Counted from the stretch's first letter, positions 28,166-38,166 are shown. The stretch: 64,000 nt of DNA from Roseicitreum antarcticum (GCF_014681765.1 NZ_CP061498.1:2183501-2247500), one strand, 5' to 3'. Translations and numbers: made by a program. The notes: generated by a model from the letters alone, not told the origin.

Positions 28166-30927
28166 TGTCCCAGCCTTTCCAACAGCGCGGGCACATGCAC
28201 CTGGTCAGATTTGTAGTTGCCGGTCAGCACATGCATGATCAGGTTGACGCCAAAGCGCAGGGCGATTTCGCGCTGCCGCTCCCCGGCAAGGCCGCGCCCC
28301 ACGGGCAGCAGCGGCGCGCCACGCTCATCGACCGCCCATGCGGCCGCCCAGTCATGCGCGCCGATGATGACCGGCGTCACCCCGTCGTTGAGGTTGCGAA
28401 ACGGCGTGCCATCAACCTGCGTCGCATCAGCGGGCGCGGCTTCGACCCAGACATCGGCGCCGGTGAAACGGCCCGGAAAATCCTGCAACAGGTAGAACGT
28501 GCGGGTCAGCACATGATCCTCGGGGATGGGTTCCAGCGGCGGAATATCCAGCGGGCGGGCCAGCGCCTGCAACCGCCGCGCAGCGGGCGTGGTGCGCGAC
28601 AGCCGCGCCAGTTCAGCGTCGCGCGTGTCGAACATGATCATGCCGCCACCGCGCAAATAGCGGTTCAGCTTCGCATAAGCAGCATCCGATGGGATCGGGG
28701 TGCTTTCCGTGACGGGCCAGTAGAGGAACGGGAAGAATGTCAGCTCATCACGCTCCAGATCCACGCCAATCGGGTCAACAGGCTCGACCGAGGTGCGGCG
28801 AAACAGCGTCTGCGACAGCCCGGCCAACCCGGCCTGCGCCACGTCATCGACACGCGGATCGCCGGTGACGATATGCGCCAGCGCCACGGCATCGGTGGCT
28901 TGCAGCGCCAGCCGATCGTCGATTTCCGCCTGTGCACCCTGCGGCATCGACAGCGCCAGCATCAGCGCGACCGCCACCGCCGAGGCCCGGCCAAACCGCC
29001 TGGACGCGCCCCCACCAGACAGACCCAGCGTTGCCAGAATGTCGATGAAAAGCGCCCCCAGCGCCAGCATCAGCACAACCCCCTTCAGATCGGTTTCGCG
29101 CGTCACACTGCCGCGTTCCAGCGGGATGTCGGCGGGCCATGCCGTTGATTGCAATCGTGTCTCTGGCGTTGTGACATTCAACGCGAAACGCCCGGCAGGC
29201 CCCGCATAGACGCCCGGCGGCACATCGGCGCTGACGCCACCGGACAGCGCCTCGCCTTGCACCGCGACCATGTTACCCGCGTCCTGCACCACGCCAAACC
29301 CGTCCAGCACCCGTTCGGGCACCCAGCTTGTGCCCACCAGATCCTCGGCCCCGGGCGCTGCGGGGCGGGTGGAAACCGCCAACCGTTCCAGCATGTCCAC
29401 AAACAGCCCCGACAGCGGCAGGGTCGACCATTCGGCATTCGCCGTCACATGGAACAGCACCACCTGCCCGTCGCCCAGATACTTGCGCGTGACCAGCGGC
29501 GTCCCGTCGGCAAGCGACGCTATCGTGCGGTCCGCCAGCCCCGGATCAGGCTGCGCCATCACCTGGCTGGCGACGGTAACATCGTCGGGGATCGTCAGCC
29601 CGGCGAACGGCCCATCCTCGGCAAAGGGGCGCAGGGTGCGCGGCTCCCCCCAACTCATGGCGCCGCCCACGGTGCGGCCCCCGATGCGCAGGCGCACGGG
29701 CATCAGCGGGTCCTCGCTGTCGCGGCTGAGGTCGCTTGCCGCCAACCGTGGCCCGGCAAAACGCAGCAGCATGCCGCCGCCGTCGATCCAGGCCTGAACC
29801 TGCGCGGTCTCAACTTCGGAAATCAGCGCATGGTCGGCCAGAACGATCACATCAGGGGCCGACAGCAGCAGGTCATCCAGCGACGGGCTTTCGATCAGGT
29901 CGGCCACAGGGTCCAGCGCCTGCCGCAGGAAATACAGCGGGGAAAGCAGCTCCAACCCCTCACGCCCGTCGCGGCCCGACAGCATCGCCACCTTGCGGCG
30001 TTGCAGCGCGTCATCGGTCAGGCTGACTGCCCCTGCGCCGCGTTCGCCCGCGATCTGAAACCGGGTGATGCGGTTGCGCAATTCGGGCTGCAAGGACAGC
30101 TCGGCGCTGGCAGCGGTATCGCCCGCGCTAAATTCCAGAGTCACACGTGCCAGTTCACGCTCCACCCCTGCGGGGTCACGCCCCATGGCACTGACGACCA
30201 TATCAGTCGCCACGGCATCGGACAGCCGCCGGGCGGTGACGGTCAGCAGGCCATCGGCATAGGTCACGGGCGGCAGGGCCACGACCGGGCGCGTCGTCTC
30301 GAACACCGCGACGGGGCCACGCTGTTCCAACGCTGCCAGCAAAGTGTCGCGGGACGGGCGGGCCAGGCCGTCCGACAGCCAATAGGTTTCCACCGCCTCG
30401 GGCAGAGTGTCGAGCCACGCGGTATCTGGCACCGGCTCCCACGGTTGCGGGGTGACGGATGGCAGGTTTTCGACAGCGGCATCGGCAGCGCGGAACACGA
30501 CACCACCCTGCGGCGGCGCGGTCAAGGCCACGACGGCGACAGTGCGCCCTGCGCGCCCGGCCTCATCCAACACCTCGGCCATACGGTCCTGACGGCGCGG
30601 CCAGTCACGGGCGCTCGCCCATGTGGCATCGGTGACCACCAGCAACGGCCCGCTACCGGTCCGGTCCACCTGCGGGTTCAGCACGGGGCCGGCAAAGGCG
30701 ACGATCAGCGCCGCTACCGCCAATGCGCGCAAAAGCAACAGCCACCAGGGCGTCTTGTCGGCCTCTTGCGTCGTATCGCGCAGACCCAGCAGCAGGGAAA
30801 CACCGGGAAACCGCCGCACCACCGGGGCGGGCGGCACCGCACGCAACAGCCACCACAGCAGCGGCAGCGCTACCAGCGCCAGCAACAGGCCAGGGGCGGC
30901 AAAGCCAAGGGGGCCCAGCGTCAGCAT
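28162..30927 (-). CDS. BatA/DUF4159 membrane protein (moxR operon)
   Basis: This is a 921-residue inner-membrane protein. The N-terminal aerotolerance-type (BatA N-terminal) region has two helices (about 8-27 and 60-80). A VWA-like domain follows (PLLVVTDATWASARDWP), then a long region with GATase-like pieces, a further membrane helix pair near residue 630-680, and the C-terminal DUF4159 domain (FFPFLYWPVTE; YLRGGGMIMFDTRDAE). The start at 30927 overlaps the stop of the DUF58 gene by one base. Its chaperone partner is probably the MoxR ATPase encoded upstream. Stress or envelope roles are suggested for such operons but none is proven for this type. Confidence 0.87.
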   Translation of the reverse strand: MLTLGPLGFAAPGLLLALVALPLLWWLLRAVPPAPVVRRFPGVSLLLGLRDTTQEADKTPWWLLLLRALAVAALIVAFAGPVLNPQVDRTGSGPLLVVTDATWASARDWPRRQDRMAEVLDEAGRAGRTVAVVALTAPPQGGVVFRAADAAVENLPSVTPQPWEPVPDTAWLDTLPEAVETYWLSDGLARPSRDTLLAALEQRGPVAVFETTRPVVALPPVTYADGLLTVTARRLSDAVATDMVVSAMGRDPAGVERELARVTLEFSAGDTAASAELSLQPELRNRITRFQIAGERGAGAVSLTDDALQRRKVAMLSGRDGREGLELLSPLYFLRQALDPVADLIESPSLDDLLLSAPDVIVLADHALISEVETAQVQAWIDGGGMLLRFAGPRLAASDLSRDSEDPLMPVRLRIGGRTVGGAMSWGEPRTLRPFAEDGPFAGLTIPDDVTVASQVMAQPDPGLADRTIASLADGTPLVTRKYLGDGQVVLFHVTANAEWSTLPLSGLFVDMLERLAVSTRPAAPGAEDLVGTSWVPERVLDGFGVVQDAGNMVAVQGEALSGGVSADVPPGVYAGPAGRFALNVTTPETRLQSTAWPADIPLERGSVTRETDLKGVVLMLALGALFIDILATLGLSGGGASRRFGRASAVAVALMLALSMPQGAQAEIDDRLALQATDAVALAHIVTGDPRVDDVAQAGLAGLSQTLFRRTSVEPVDPIGVDLERDELTFFPFLYWPVTESTPIPSDAAYAKLNRYLRGGGMIMFDTRDAELARLSRTTPAARRLQALARPLDIPPLEPIPEDHVLTRTFYLLQDFPGRFTGADVWVEAAPADATQVDGTPFRNLNDGVTPVIIGAHDWAAAWAVDERGAPLLPVGRGLAGERQREIALRFGVNLIMHVLTGNYKSDQVHVPALLERLGQ

Positions 30928-31811
30928 CAGCGCGCCCCTGAAAGGGCGTGGTAGATCCACATCAGCGCCACCGTGGCGGACGTGTCGGTATGGTGCGTGG
31001 TGAATTGCCAGCCCGTCAGCCGCGCCAGCGCCGCCAGCCTGTCCTTCCGCTCGGCCAGGCGGGCCAGATAGCGGGCGCGCAGATCACCGGCCTTCAGCGT
31101 CTCATGCCGCAGGCCACCGCCCATCGAGGTGAAGATCGACCGCCCGTCAAACGGAAAATCCTCTTCCACCGGGTCGAGGATCTGCACGATGGCCCCATGC
31201 ACGCCCCGGTCGGTCGCGCGGGTCAGCGCATCGGTGATCCCGTCCAGATCGCCCAGATAGTCCGACACAAACAGCGCGCGGCCGTGGGCGGGCAACGTGG
31301 TCAGCGCGGGCGCGCCGTATTCCTGCGCGGCATCGGTGGGAAACAGCCCCGCGCCCAGCCGCAGCAACTGCCCCTGCCCCGCGCGCGGCGGCAGATCGGC
31401 GGCGTCGTTCAACAGGCCCACGCGCTCGCCCCCGCGCACCAGCAGCACGGCCGAGGCCAGCGCCAGCAATCGCGCGCGCTCCAGTTTGCTCGCACGCTTT
31501 TCCGCGCCGGAAAACCGCATGGACTGCGCCTGATCCACCCACAACATCACCGACTGCGCCGCCTGCCATTCGGTTTCGCGCACGAAATGCACATCCGACC
31601 GGGCAGAACGCCGCCAGTCAATCCGCGACGCGCTGTCGGATGCTGTGGCGGGGCGATATTGCCAGAACTCATCGCCGTGCCCCGCACGCCTGCGGCCATG
31701 CGCGCCCGGCAGGACCGACGCCGCCAGTTGCTGCGCATCGGCCAGCAGCGCAGGCAATGTCGCGGCCAGCCCTTCGGCCCCTTCGCGTAGATGAACGGGG
31801 GTAGCGATCAA
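30927..31811 (-). CDS. DUF58 domain protein (moxR operon)
   Basis: The 294-residue protein belongs to the DUF58 family, a VWA-like group almost always encoded beside MoxR ATPases. The family hallmark IDWRRSARSDVHFVRE lies at about 64-79, followed by MLWVDQAQSM, a degenerate metal-site-like DxxxSM. It overlaps the moxR stop by 4 bp (ATGA) and the DUF4159 start by 1 bp. It probably serves as adaptor between MoxR and the membrane proteins encoded downstream. Confidence 0.9.
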   Translation of the reverse strand: MIATPVHLREGAEGLAATLPALLADAQQLAASVLPGAHGRRRAGHGDEFWQYRPATASDSASRIDWRRSARSDVHFVRETEWQAAQSVMLWVDQAQSMRFSGAEKRASKLERARLLALASAVLLVRGGERVGLLNDAADLPPRAGQGQLLRLGAGLFPTDAAQEYGAPALTTLPAHGRALFVSDYLGDLDGITDALTRATDRGVHGAIVQILDPVEEDFPFDGRSIFTSMGGGLRHETLKAGDLRARYLARLAERKDRLAALARLTGWQFTTHHTDTSATVALMWIYHALSGAR

Positions 31812-32815
31812 GCCGCAGCCTCCAGCCCGGTAACCGAGGCCGCAACCGTGTCAATGACCGACCCCAGAACTTCGCCGCGCGCCCGCGCCGCAAAGCTCAG
31901 CGCCATGCGGTGCGTCAGCACGGGCCGTGCCATGGCGCGGACATCATCGACCGTCGGCACCAGACGGCCATCCAGCAGCGCCCGCGCCCGCACCGTCAGC
32001 ATCAGCGCCTGTGCCGCACGCGGCCCCGGCCCCCAGCTTACACTGCCTTTTACAGCATCATGCGCGTCGGCTTCCATCGGGCGGCAGGCGCGCACCAGAT
32101 CCAGGATCGTGTCCACCACCCCATCTCCCACTGGCATCCGGCGCAGCACGGTCTGGGCGGCAATCAACTCTGCCGCAGTGAACACGGCAAACGCTTTGCC
32201 GTCCTCCACCCCGGTCGTGGCGATCAAGATGTCGCGTTCGGTCGCGCGGTCGGGATATTCCACGTCGATCTGCACCAGAAAACGGTCCAGCTGTGCCTCG
32301 GGCAGGGGATAGGTGCCCTCTTGCTCGATGGGATTCTGCGTTGCCAGCACATGGAAGGGCGCGGCCAGCTTGCGATGCGCGCCGGCAATCGTGACCTCAC
32401 GCTCTTGCATGGCCTGCAATAGGGCGGCCTGCGTGCGCGGGCTGGCACGGTTGATCTCATCGGCCATCAGCAACTGGCAAAACACCGGCCCCTCGACAAA
32501 GCGGAAGGCACGGGTGCCGTCGGCGGCGGTTTCCAGCACCTCGGACCCCAGAATATCGGCAGGCATCAGGTCGGGCGTGAACTGGATGCGGTTGCCATGC
32601 AGCCCCATGACCGTGGACAGCGTGTCCACCAGCCGGGTCTTGCCCAGCCCCGGCAGCCCGATCAACAGGCCGTGCCCCCCGCACAACATGGCGGTCAGTG
32701 TCAGGTCCACCACCCGCTTTTGTCCGATAAACCGCGTGTTGATACTGTCGCGCGCCTGCGCCAGCTTGCCGCCAAGGGCTTCGATCTGCGCAATCAGGTC
32801 GGTGTCATCAGTCAT
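31808..32815 (-). CDS. MoxR-family AAA+ ATPase
   Basis: MoxR ATPases are chaperone-like AAA+ enzymes that mature or remodel partner proteins. With the start at 32815 the product has 335 residues. Walker A is GLPGLGKT (53-60), Walker B is LLMADE (115-120), and sensor-1 lies in LATQNPIEQEGTYPLPEAQ (157-175). ATGs further upstream (up to 32878) would add a stretch with no homology. It is the first gene of the four-gene overlapping operon and is divergent from the DUF1285 gene, with about 105 bp between starts. Confidence 0.93.
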   Translation of the reverse strand: MTDDTDLIAQIEALGGKLAQARDSINTRFIGQKRVVDLTLTAMLCGGHGLLIGLPGLGKTRLVDTLSTVMGLHGNRIQFTPDLMPADILGSEVLETAADGTRAFRFVEGPVFCQLLMADEINRASPRTQAALLQAMQEREVTIAGAHRKLAAPFHVLATQNPIEQEGTYPLPEAQLDRFLVQIDVEYPDRATERDILIATTGVEDGKAFAVFTAAELIAAQTVLRRMPVGDGVVDTILDLVRACRPMEADAHDAVKGSVSWGPGPRAAQALMLTVRARALLDGRLVPTVDDVRAMARPVLTHRMALSFAARARGEVLGSVIDTVAASVTGLEAAA

Positions 32816-32920
32816 CGCGGCAGGCTCCATCATCTGGGGGTCGGTTCTTGCAGGGACAGTTATATGCCATATGTTCATATCTCATTCCGTCTTGCATCAC
32901 ACATATCCCGCAGCGGACAG

Positions 32921-33535
32921 ATGGCAAAACACACCAACGGACAAAACATCGTGACACCTTCGGCACAAAGCATAGCAGCATCGGTCAGCGCGGCAACGAA
33001 CGGGGCCGCCGAAAACGGCAAATTGCCGCCGGTGCACCTGTGGAACCCGCCATTCTGCGGCGACATCGACATCCGCATCGCGCGCGACGGGACCTGGTAT
33101 CATGAAGGCAGCCCGATCACGCGCCCGGCCATGGTGCGCCTGTTCTCGACCATCCTGCGGCGCGAGGGAGAGGCATATTTCCTTGTCACCCCGGTCGAGA
33201 AACTGGGAATTCAGGTCGAAGATGCGCCCTTCGTCGCCATAGACTTCGAACAGGCAGGCACCGACGATACGCCCAGCCTGACCTTCGTGACCAATGTCGG
33301 CGACCGGGTGCACCTTGGCGCCGACCACCCGCTGCGGGTAGCGATCGACCCCGGGACGGATGCGCCGTCGCCCTATATCATGGTGCGCGACGGGCTGGAG
33401 GCGCTGATCGACCGCAAAAGCTTTTACCGGCTGGTCGATCTGGGCACCGATCATGAAGTGAACGGCATCAGCTGGTTCGGAATATGGTCCGGTGAACAGT
33501 TCTTCGCATTGGCACCGTCGGACGCACTGGACTGA
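32921..33535 (+). CDS. DUF1285 domain protein
   Basis: The 204-residue product matches the DUF1285 family, with LPPVHLWNPPFCGDIDIRIA (35-54), DGTWYHEGSPITRPAMVRLF (56-75) and a C-terminal EVNGISWFGIWSGEQFFALA. No catalytic function is known for the family. The N-terminal 34 residues are Ala/Ser/Asn-rich and variable. The start at 32921 is preferred because the conserved part then follows a short linker. It is divergent from moxR, and a strong terminator follows. Confidence 0.88.
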   Translation: MAKHTNGQNIVTPSAQSIAASVSAATNGAAENGKLPPVHLWNPPFCGDIDIRIARDGTWYHEGSPITRPAMVRLFSTILRREGEAYFLVTPVEKLGIQVEDAPFVAIDFEQAGTDDTPSLTFVTNVGDRVHLGADHPLRVAIDPGTDAPSPYIMVRDGLEALIDRKSFYRLVDLGTDHEVNGISWFGIWSGEQFFALAPSDALD

Positions 33536-33575
33536 CCGCAACCCGCATTTAATGGCCGCCTGCATTCAAACGCAA

Positions 33576-33600
33576 AAAGCCCGGGCATTGCCCGGGCTTT
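33576..33600. terminator. Bidirectional Rho-independent terminator between DUF1285 gene and amtB
   Basis: The perfect 11-bp stem AAAGCCCGGGC-ATT-GCCCGGGCTTT has A and T runs on both sides. It can stop transcription from the DUF1285 gene (plus) and from amtB (minus), which converge here. Confidence 0.9.
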
Positions 33601-33621
33601 CGCATTTTCAGTCAACCGATA

Positions 33622-34965
33622 TCACTTCCCGAATTCAGGATAGGCTTCCATGCCCAGTTCGGTGGTGTCCAGCCCGGCGATTTCGGATTCCGCATCGACA
33701 CGGATACCCACGACAGCTTTCAGAATGAACCACACGATAGCCGAAGCGACGAACATGAACACACCGATCCCGACGATCCCGGTGATCTGACCGCCCAGCG
33801 TCGCGTCGCCGTTGCTCAGAACCACCGCCAGCGTGCCCCAGATCCCTGCGAACAGGTGGACCGGAATGGCGCCAACAACATCATCGATCTTCAACTTGTC
33901 CAGCATCGGCACGGTCAGCACCACAATCACGCCACCGATCGCACCGATCAGCGTCGCCAGGCCAATGCCCGGGGCCAGAGGTTCAGCGGTGATCGACACC
34001 AGACCGGCCAGCGCGCCGTTCAGCACCATGGTCAGGTCGGCCTTCTTGAACAGCAGCTGCGACAGGATCAGCGCGGCAATCGAACCACCGGCAGCGGCCG
34101 CGTTGGTGTTTGCAAAGATCCGGCTGACATCAGCCACGTCGCCGACAGTGCCCATCGCCAGCTGCGAGCCACCGTTGAAGCCAAACCAGCCGAACCACAG
34201 GATGAACATGCCCAGCGTCGCCAGCGGCAGGTTGGACCCAGGCATCGGGATGACACGGCCATCTTTGTATTTGCCCAGACGCGGACCAAGGATCAGCGCA
34301 CCGGCAAGGGCAGCCCAGCCACCGGCACCATGCACGATGGACGAACCCGCAAAGTCCGAGAAGCCCGCTTCCGACAGCCAGCCGCCACCCCAGGACCAGG
34401 AAGCCTGGATCGGGTAGATGATGCCGGTCAGAACGATTACGAAGAACAGGAAGGGCCACAGCTTGATACGCTCGGCCAGCGCACCCGAAACAATGGACGC
34501 GGTTGCCGCACAGAACATCAACTGGAAGATGAAGTCGGAACCGACCGACGCATAAGACACATCGACAAGATCAGCCATGCCAACACCGACAGGCTCCAGC
34601 ACGGTGGGGGAGAAACCGCCCATCCAGCCCTGGAACATCCAGGCGTCGCCCGGGTACATCAGGTTGAAACCAACCAGATAATAGAAGATCGACGCCAACG
34701 AGAACAGCGCGACGTTCTTGGTCAGCTGCATCGTGGTGTTCTTGGTGCGGACCAGACCGGCCTCCAGCATACAGAAGCCTGCAGCCATGAAGAACACCAG
34801 CACGCCGCCGATGAGGAACAGCAGCGAGTTGAAGATGAACACCATCTCCATGTTCAGCGTCGCTGTCGCGTCCACGGCTTCTGCGGCCTCCGTGACCTCC
34901 TGGGCGAACCCGAGCGTCGGCATCACCGCCAACGCTGCAAGTGGAAGTAGTTTCAACAGTTTCAT
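33622..34965 (-). CDS. amtB: Ammonium transporter AmtB
   Basis: This trimeric inner-membrane channel conducts ammonium. The 447-residue product starts at 34965 with a cleavable signal peptide (about 1-21, LLPLAALAVMPTLGFAQ), then eleven helices. The twin pore histidines lie in SSIVHGAGGWAAL and PVHLFAGIWG, and the Amt hallmark DFAGSSIVH is present. It is downstream of glnK on the same strand, 49 bp away, so PII and its channel target are made together. An upstream in-frame extension overlapping glnK is not protein-like. Confidence 0.95.
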   Translation of the reverse strand: MKLLKLLPLAALAVMPTLGFAQEVTEAAEAVDATATLNMEMVFIFNSLLFLIGGVLVFFMAAGFCMLEAGLVRTKNTTMQLTKNVALFSLASIFYYLVGFNLMYPGDAWMFQGWMGGFSPTVLEPVGVGMADLVDVSYASVGSDFIFQLMFCAATASIVSGALAERIKLWPFLFFVIVLTGIIYPIQASWSWGGGWLSEAGFSDFAGSSIVHGAGGWAALAGALILGPRLGKYKDGRVIPMPGSNLPLATLGMFILWFGWFGFNGGSQLAMGTVGDVADVSRIFANTNAAAAGGSIAALILSQLLFKKADLTMVLNGALAGLVSITAEPLAPGIGLATLIGAIGGVIVVLTVPMLDKLKIDDVVGAIPVHLFAGIWGTLAVVLSNGDATLGGQITGIVGIGVFMFVASAIVWFILKAVVGIRVDAESEIAGLDTTELGMEAYPEFGK

Positions 34966-35014
34966 CTTGTTTGTCCTTGTCTGATAATCTGGGGGCTGAT
35001 GATCCGGCGATGCT

Positions 35015-35353
35015 TCAAAGCGCGTCGTCGTTGGTCTCGCCGGTCCGGACGCGCACCGCCTGCGCCAGATCCAGAACGAAGATCTTACCGTCGCCGATCT
35101 TGTCGGTACGCGCCGTCGTCTGAAGCGTCTCGACCACTTGGTCGGCCATCGCATCCGAAACCGCGATTTCCAGCTTGACCTTGGGCACGAAGTTCACGGC
35201 ATATTCCGCGCCGCGATAAATCTCCGTATGCCCGGACTGAGAGCCGAAGCCCTTGATCTCTGTGACCATCATCCCGCGCACGCCGATGGATGTCAGCGCC
35301 TCGCGGACTTCCTCCAGCTTGAACGGTTTGATCGTTGCTATGATGAATTTCAC
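35015..35353 (-). CDS. glnK: Nitrogen regulatory protein P-II (GlnK type)
   Basis: PII is a trimeric signal protein that senses 2-oxoglutarate and ATP/ADP and blocks AmtB when ammonium is plentiful. The 112-residue protein begins MKFIIATIKPFKLEEVREAL. The T-loop carries Tyr51 (IYRGAEYAV), the uridylylation site, and the B-loop is TDKIGDGKIFV. The position next to amtB is why GlnK is chosen over GlnB. An AT-rich leader precedes it. Confidence 0.94.
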   Translation of the reverse strand: MKFIIATIKPFKLEEVREALTSIGVRGMMVTEIKGFGSQSGHTEIYRGAEYAVNFVPKVKLEIAVSDAMADQVVETLQTTARTDKIGDGKIFVLDLAQAVRVRTGETNDDAL

Positions 35354-35619
35354 GTTATTACCTTTCGAAAGATCAGAGACATCGAGTGACCGTGAATTGC
35401 ATCAAGTCGGGAACGCTGCCGGTTCTCAACGAATCTGGCGGAAAATGTCGCGAAGGACTCGGAATGATGCCTAAATTTGCATCTAATTTGTTAATTCGCA
35501 CAGAAATTAATCAATATGTGAATCTCGAATCAGTCCTGTGGTGCCCTCCACAAGCCGCAGCGAATAGTTTATGTAGGTTGGCATAAAAGCAGGTAGAAAC
35601 CGGGCAGGCAGGCAGCAGC
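35354..35619. promoter_or_regulatory. AT-rich divergent promoter region between glnK and the PBP gene
   Basis: This 266-bp stretch lies between divergently transcribed glnK (minus) and the penicillin-binding protein gene (plus). Positions about 35465-35530 are strikingly AT-rich against the GC-rich background (for example TTGTTAATTCGCACAG and AATTAATCAATATG). Promoters for both genes are expected here. I could not identify a sigma-54 element (GG-N10-GC) or a convincing NtrC site. Confidence 0.5.
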
Positions 35620-37764
35620 ATGAATACTCCAGGCAAACGGCGGTCTCCGCTGGTCGCTGAACGGCGGCAATCACAGGGTGCAGCGCCGTCAGGCCCGCGC
35701 AAGCGCCCCGCAAAGCCCCGCAAGGCCGCACCGCGCGGCGGGCCGATCCGGCGCTTTTTCGGGGGAATCTTCCGCTGGATCTGGCGGCTGGTCTGGGGCG
35801 TCACCTGGCGCATCTCCGCTGTTGTGGCCGTAATCGTGGGGCTGGCCACCTTCTATTTCTGGTCCACCATGCCCGATGTGACCGAAATGCTGGACGGGCG
35901 CGCCCGCGGGTCCGTCACGCTGATGGATGACGCGGGCGAGGTGTTCGCCTGGCGCGGCGAATCCTTCGGCGGCACGATCACGGCGGAAACCGTGTCACCC
36001 CACCTGCGCAACGCCATCGTCGCGACCGAAGACCGGCGATTCTACCAGCATCTGGGCGTCAGTCCGCGCGGGATCATCGGCGCAATGCGCGTCAACCTGT
36101 CCGAAGGGCGCGGGGCGCTTTCCGGGCATGGCGGTTCCACCATCACGCAGCAGGTCGCGAAGCTTCTGTGCCTTGGCGTGCCGTTTGACCCCAACGAATG
36201 GCAGTCCGAGGCCGATTACGAGGCCGAATGTCGGCGCGGCAGCGTGTGGCGCAAGCTGAAGGAAGTCCCCTATGCCTTCGCGCTGGAGTGGAAGTATACC
36301 AAGAACGAAATCCTGACGATCTACATGAACCGCGCGTTTCTGGGCGCAGGCTCACGTGGGTTCGAGGCCGCAGCACAACGCTATTTCGGACGCTCGGCCA
36401 ACCAGGTCACCCCGCCCGAGGCGGCGATGCTGGCGGGCCTGCTGGTCGCACCGTCCTACTACGCCCCCACGCGCAACCTTCAACGCGCACAGGACCGCGC
36501 GGCGGTGGTCATCGGCCTGATGGCCGAACAGGATTATCTGACCGAAACCGAACTGGCTGAGGCACGCGCTTATCCCGCGACGCTGTCATCGGCGGCCGAA
36601 CAGGAATCAGGCGGGTATTTCGCCGATTGGATCATGGCGACGGGCCCCTCCTACCTGACCCGCGAAACCACCGAAGATGTGCTGATCGAAACCACGCTGG
36701 ACCCGCGCATTCAGAAAGCCGCCGAGGATGCGATGCAAACCGTGTTCGAGAACCAGGTGCGCGAAGGCTCCAACGCCGAGGCCGCGATCGTCATCATGTC
36801 GGCCGATGGTGCGGTGCGCGGCATGGTGGGCGGGCGCGAAAACGTCGTGGGCGGCTTCAACCGCGCGACGCAGGCGATGCGCCAGGCCGGATCGGCCTTT
36901 AAGCCCTTCCTGTTCGCCGCAGCGCTTGAAAACGGGTTTGAGCCTTTCGACATCGTCGAAGACGCGCCGCTGACGATCGACATCCCCGGCTCTGGCCCAT
37001 GGACCCCGCGCAACTACACCAATGATTTCATCGGCATGATCACCCTGACCGAGGCGCTGGCGCAGTCGCGCAACATCCCGGCCGTGAAGGTGTCCGAGGC
37101 GATGGGCCGCGAGGAAGTGCGCCGCGTGGCCAATGAATTCGGCATCCGGTCCGAACTGGCCGAAGGCCCGGCACTGGCGTTGGGCAGTTCCGAATCCAGC
37201 CTGCTGGACATGACCGCAGCCTATGCGGGCATCCTCAACGGCGGCAGCGCGGTGCGCCCCTACGGCCTGCGGTCGCTGCGGCTGATCGGCAGCGATGCGC
37301 CGCTGATGGGGCGCGCGGGTGGGATCGGCGAACGGGTGATATCAGAGGATTCGGCGCAGAAACTGATCTGGATGATGACGCAGGTGGTTGAAAACGGCAC
37401 GGGCCGCCGCGCGCGAATGCCCGGCTGGGAAGTGGCGGGCAAGACCGGCACCACCCAGGCCTCGCGCGATGCGTGGTTCCTGGGCTTCACCGCCGATTAT
37501 GTGGCAGGCGTCTGGATGGGCTATGACGACAACTCGCCCCTGACCGGCGTGACCGGCGGCGGCCTGCCCGCCGAGATCTGGCGCGAGGCGATGACCCGCG
37601 TCGTCGAAGGCCGCAGCCCGCAGCCCCTGCCGATGATCGAACCCCAACGCCCCCGGCTGGACCCGCCGGCACTCAGCGGCCCCGTCGCATCGCAATCAGG
37701 CGGCGAGAATGCCATCGAGCGCGCGGTGCGCGATGTGCTGGGCGGGATCTTCGGCGGGAACTAG
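35620..37764 (+). CDS. Class A penicillin-binding protein (PBP1A family), bifunctional
   Basis: This 714-residue enzyme polymerises and cross-links peptidoglycan. A basic cytoplasmic tail (1-60, rich in Arg/Lys/Pro) precedes one membrane helix (65-80). The glycosyltransferase (GT51) domain has ATEDRRFYQH (135-144) with catalytic Glu137 and GGSTITQQVAK (171-181). The transpeptidase domain has the nucleophile motif Ser425-Ala-Phe-Lys428, Ser483-Arg-Asn485 and Lys608-Thr-Gly610. The insertion LLCLGVPFDPNEWQSEADYE between glycosyltransferase motifs is longer than in E. coli. It is a single gene after the AT-rich promoter region. Confidence 0.93.
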   Translation: MNTPGKRRSPLVAERRQSQGAAPSGPRKRPAKPRKAAPRGGPIRRFFGGIFRWIWRLVWGVTWRISAVVAVIVGLATFYFWSTMPDVTEMLDGRARGSVTLMDDAGEVFAWRGESFGGTITAETVSPHLRNAIVATEDRRFYQHLGVSPRGIIGAMRVNLSEGRGALSGHGGSTITQQVAKLLCLGVPFDPNEWQSEADYEAECRRGSVWRKLKEVPYAFALEWKYTKNEILTIYMNRAFLGAGSRGFEAAAQRYFGRSANQVTPPEAAMLAGLLVAPSYYAPTRNLQRAQDRAAVVIGLMAEQDYLTETELAEARAYPATLSSAAEQESGGYFADWIMATGPSYLTRETTEDVLIETTLDPRIQKAAEDAMQTVFENQVREGSNAEAAIVIMSADGAVRGMVGGRENVVGGFNRATQAMRQAGSAFKPFLFAAALENGFEPFDIVEDAPLTIDIPGSGPWTPRNYTNDFIGMITLTEALAQSRNIPAVKVSEAMGREEVRRVANEFGIRSELAEGPALALGSSESSLLDMTAAYAGILNGGSAVRPYGLRSLRLIGSDAPLMGRAGGIGERVISEDSAQKLIWMMTQVVENGTGRRARMPGWEVAGKTGTTQASRDAWFLGFTADYVAGVWMGYDDNSPLTGVTGGGLPAEIWREAMTRVVEGRSPQPLPMIEPQRPRLDPPALSGPVASQSGGENAIERAVRDVLGGIFGGN

Positions 37765-38166
37765 GGCGGACAGGCCGGGGCAACACCTCCCCACGGCGGC
37801 CCCGGCACGCCAGACCCCATCACCACGCCGACCACCACGCAGGCTTTGCCGGACGCTTTTTCAGCGACGGACCCAGGCGGGGGTGTCCGATTGGAGCCAG
37901 CCCGTTGTTCACGCTCGGATCGCCCCGACACTGCATGTCGAACACCTGCAATGCGGGCGGAAAGCGCACCTGCGCCGCCACAGCGATATCTCTCTTGGGC
38001 GGCAGAAAAAGCAGACGCTTGATCAGATTTTCACCTTGTCAGCGGCAGCACTGACAGGAATGGCACAGGCTCTGTCAAATGCGCTGGAAGCGAGAAACCT
38101 CAGCACTTCTCACCACCAGCGCGAAGACGCGAACTGCGCCAACAGCGAACTTTTTGACCTCAGGCT
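37765..38166. other. Intergenic region without a recognisable gene
   Basis: Convergent stops of the PBP gene and the flotillin gene leave 402 bp. An open frame in the plus direction across most of it has an Arg/Pro/His-rich composition with no homology and is rejected. A GCCGGGG/CCCCGGC inverted repeat (about 37775-37807) just after the PBP stop could be a weak terminator, but it has no T-run. A TGTCAG-N8-CTGACA repeat lies near 38038-38060. Confidence 0.5.
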
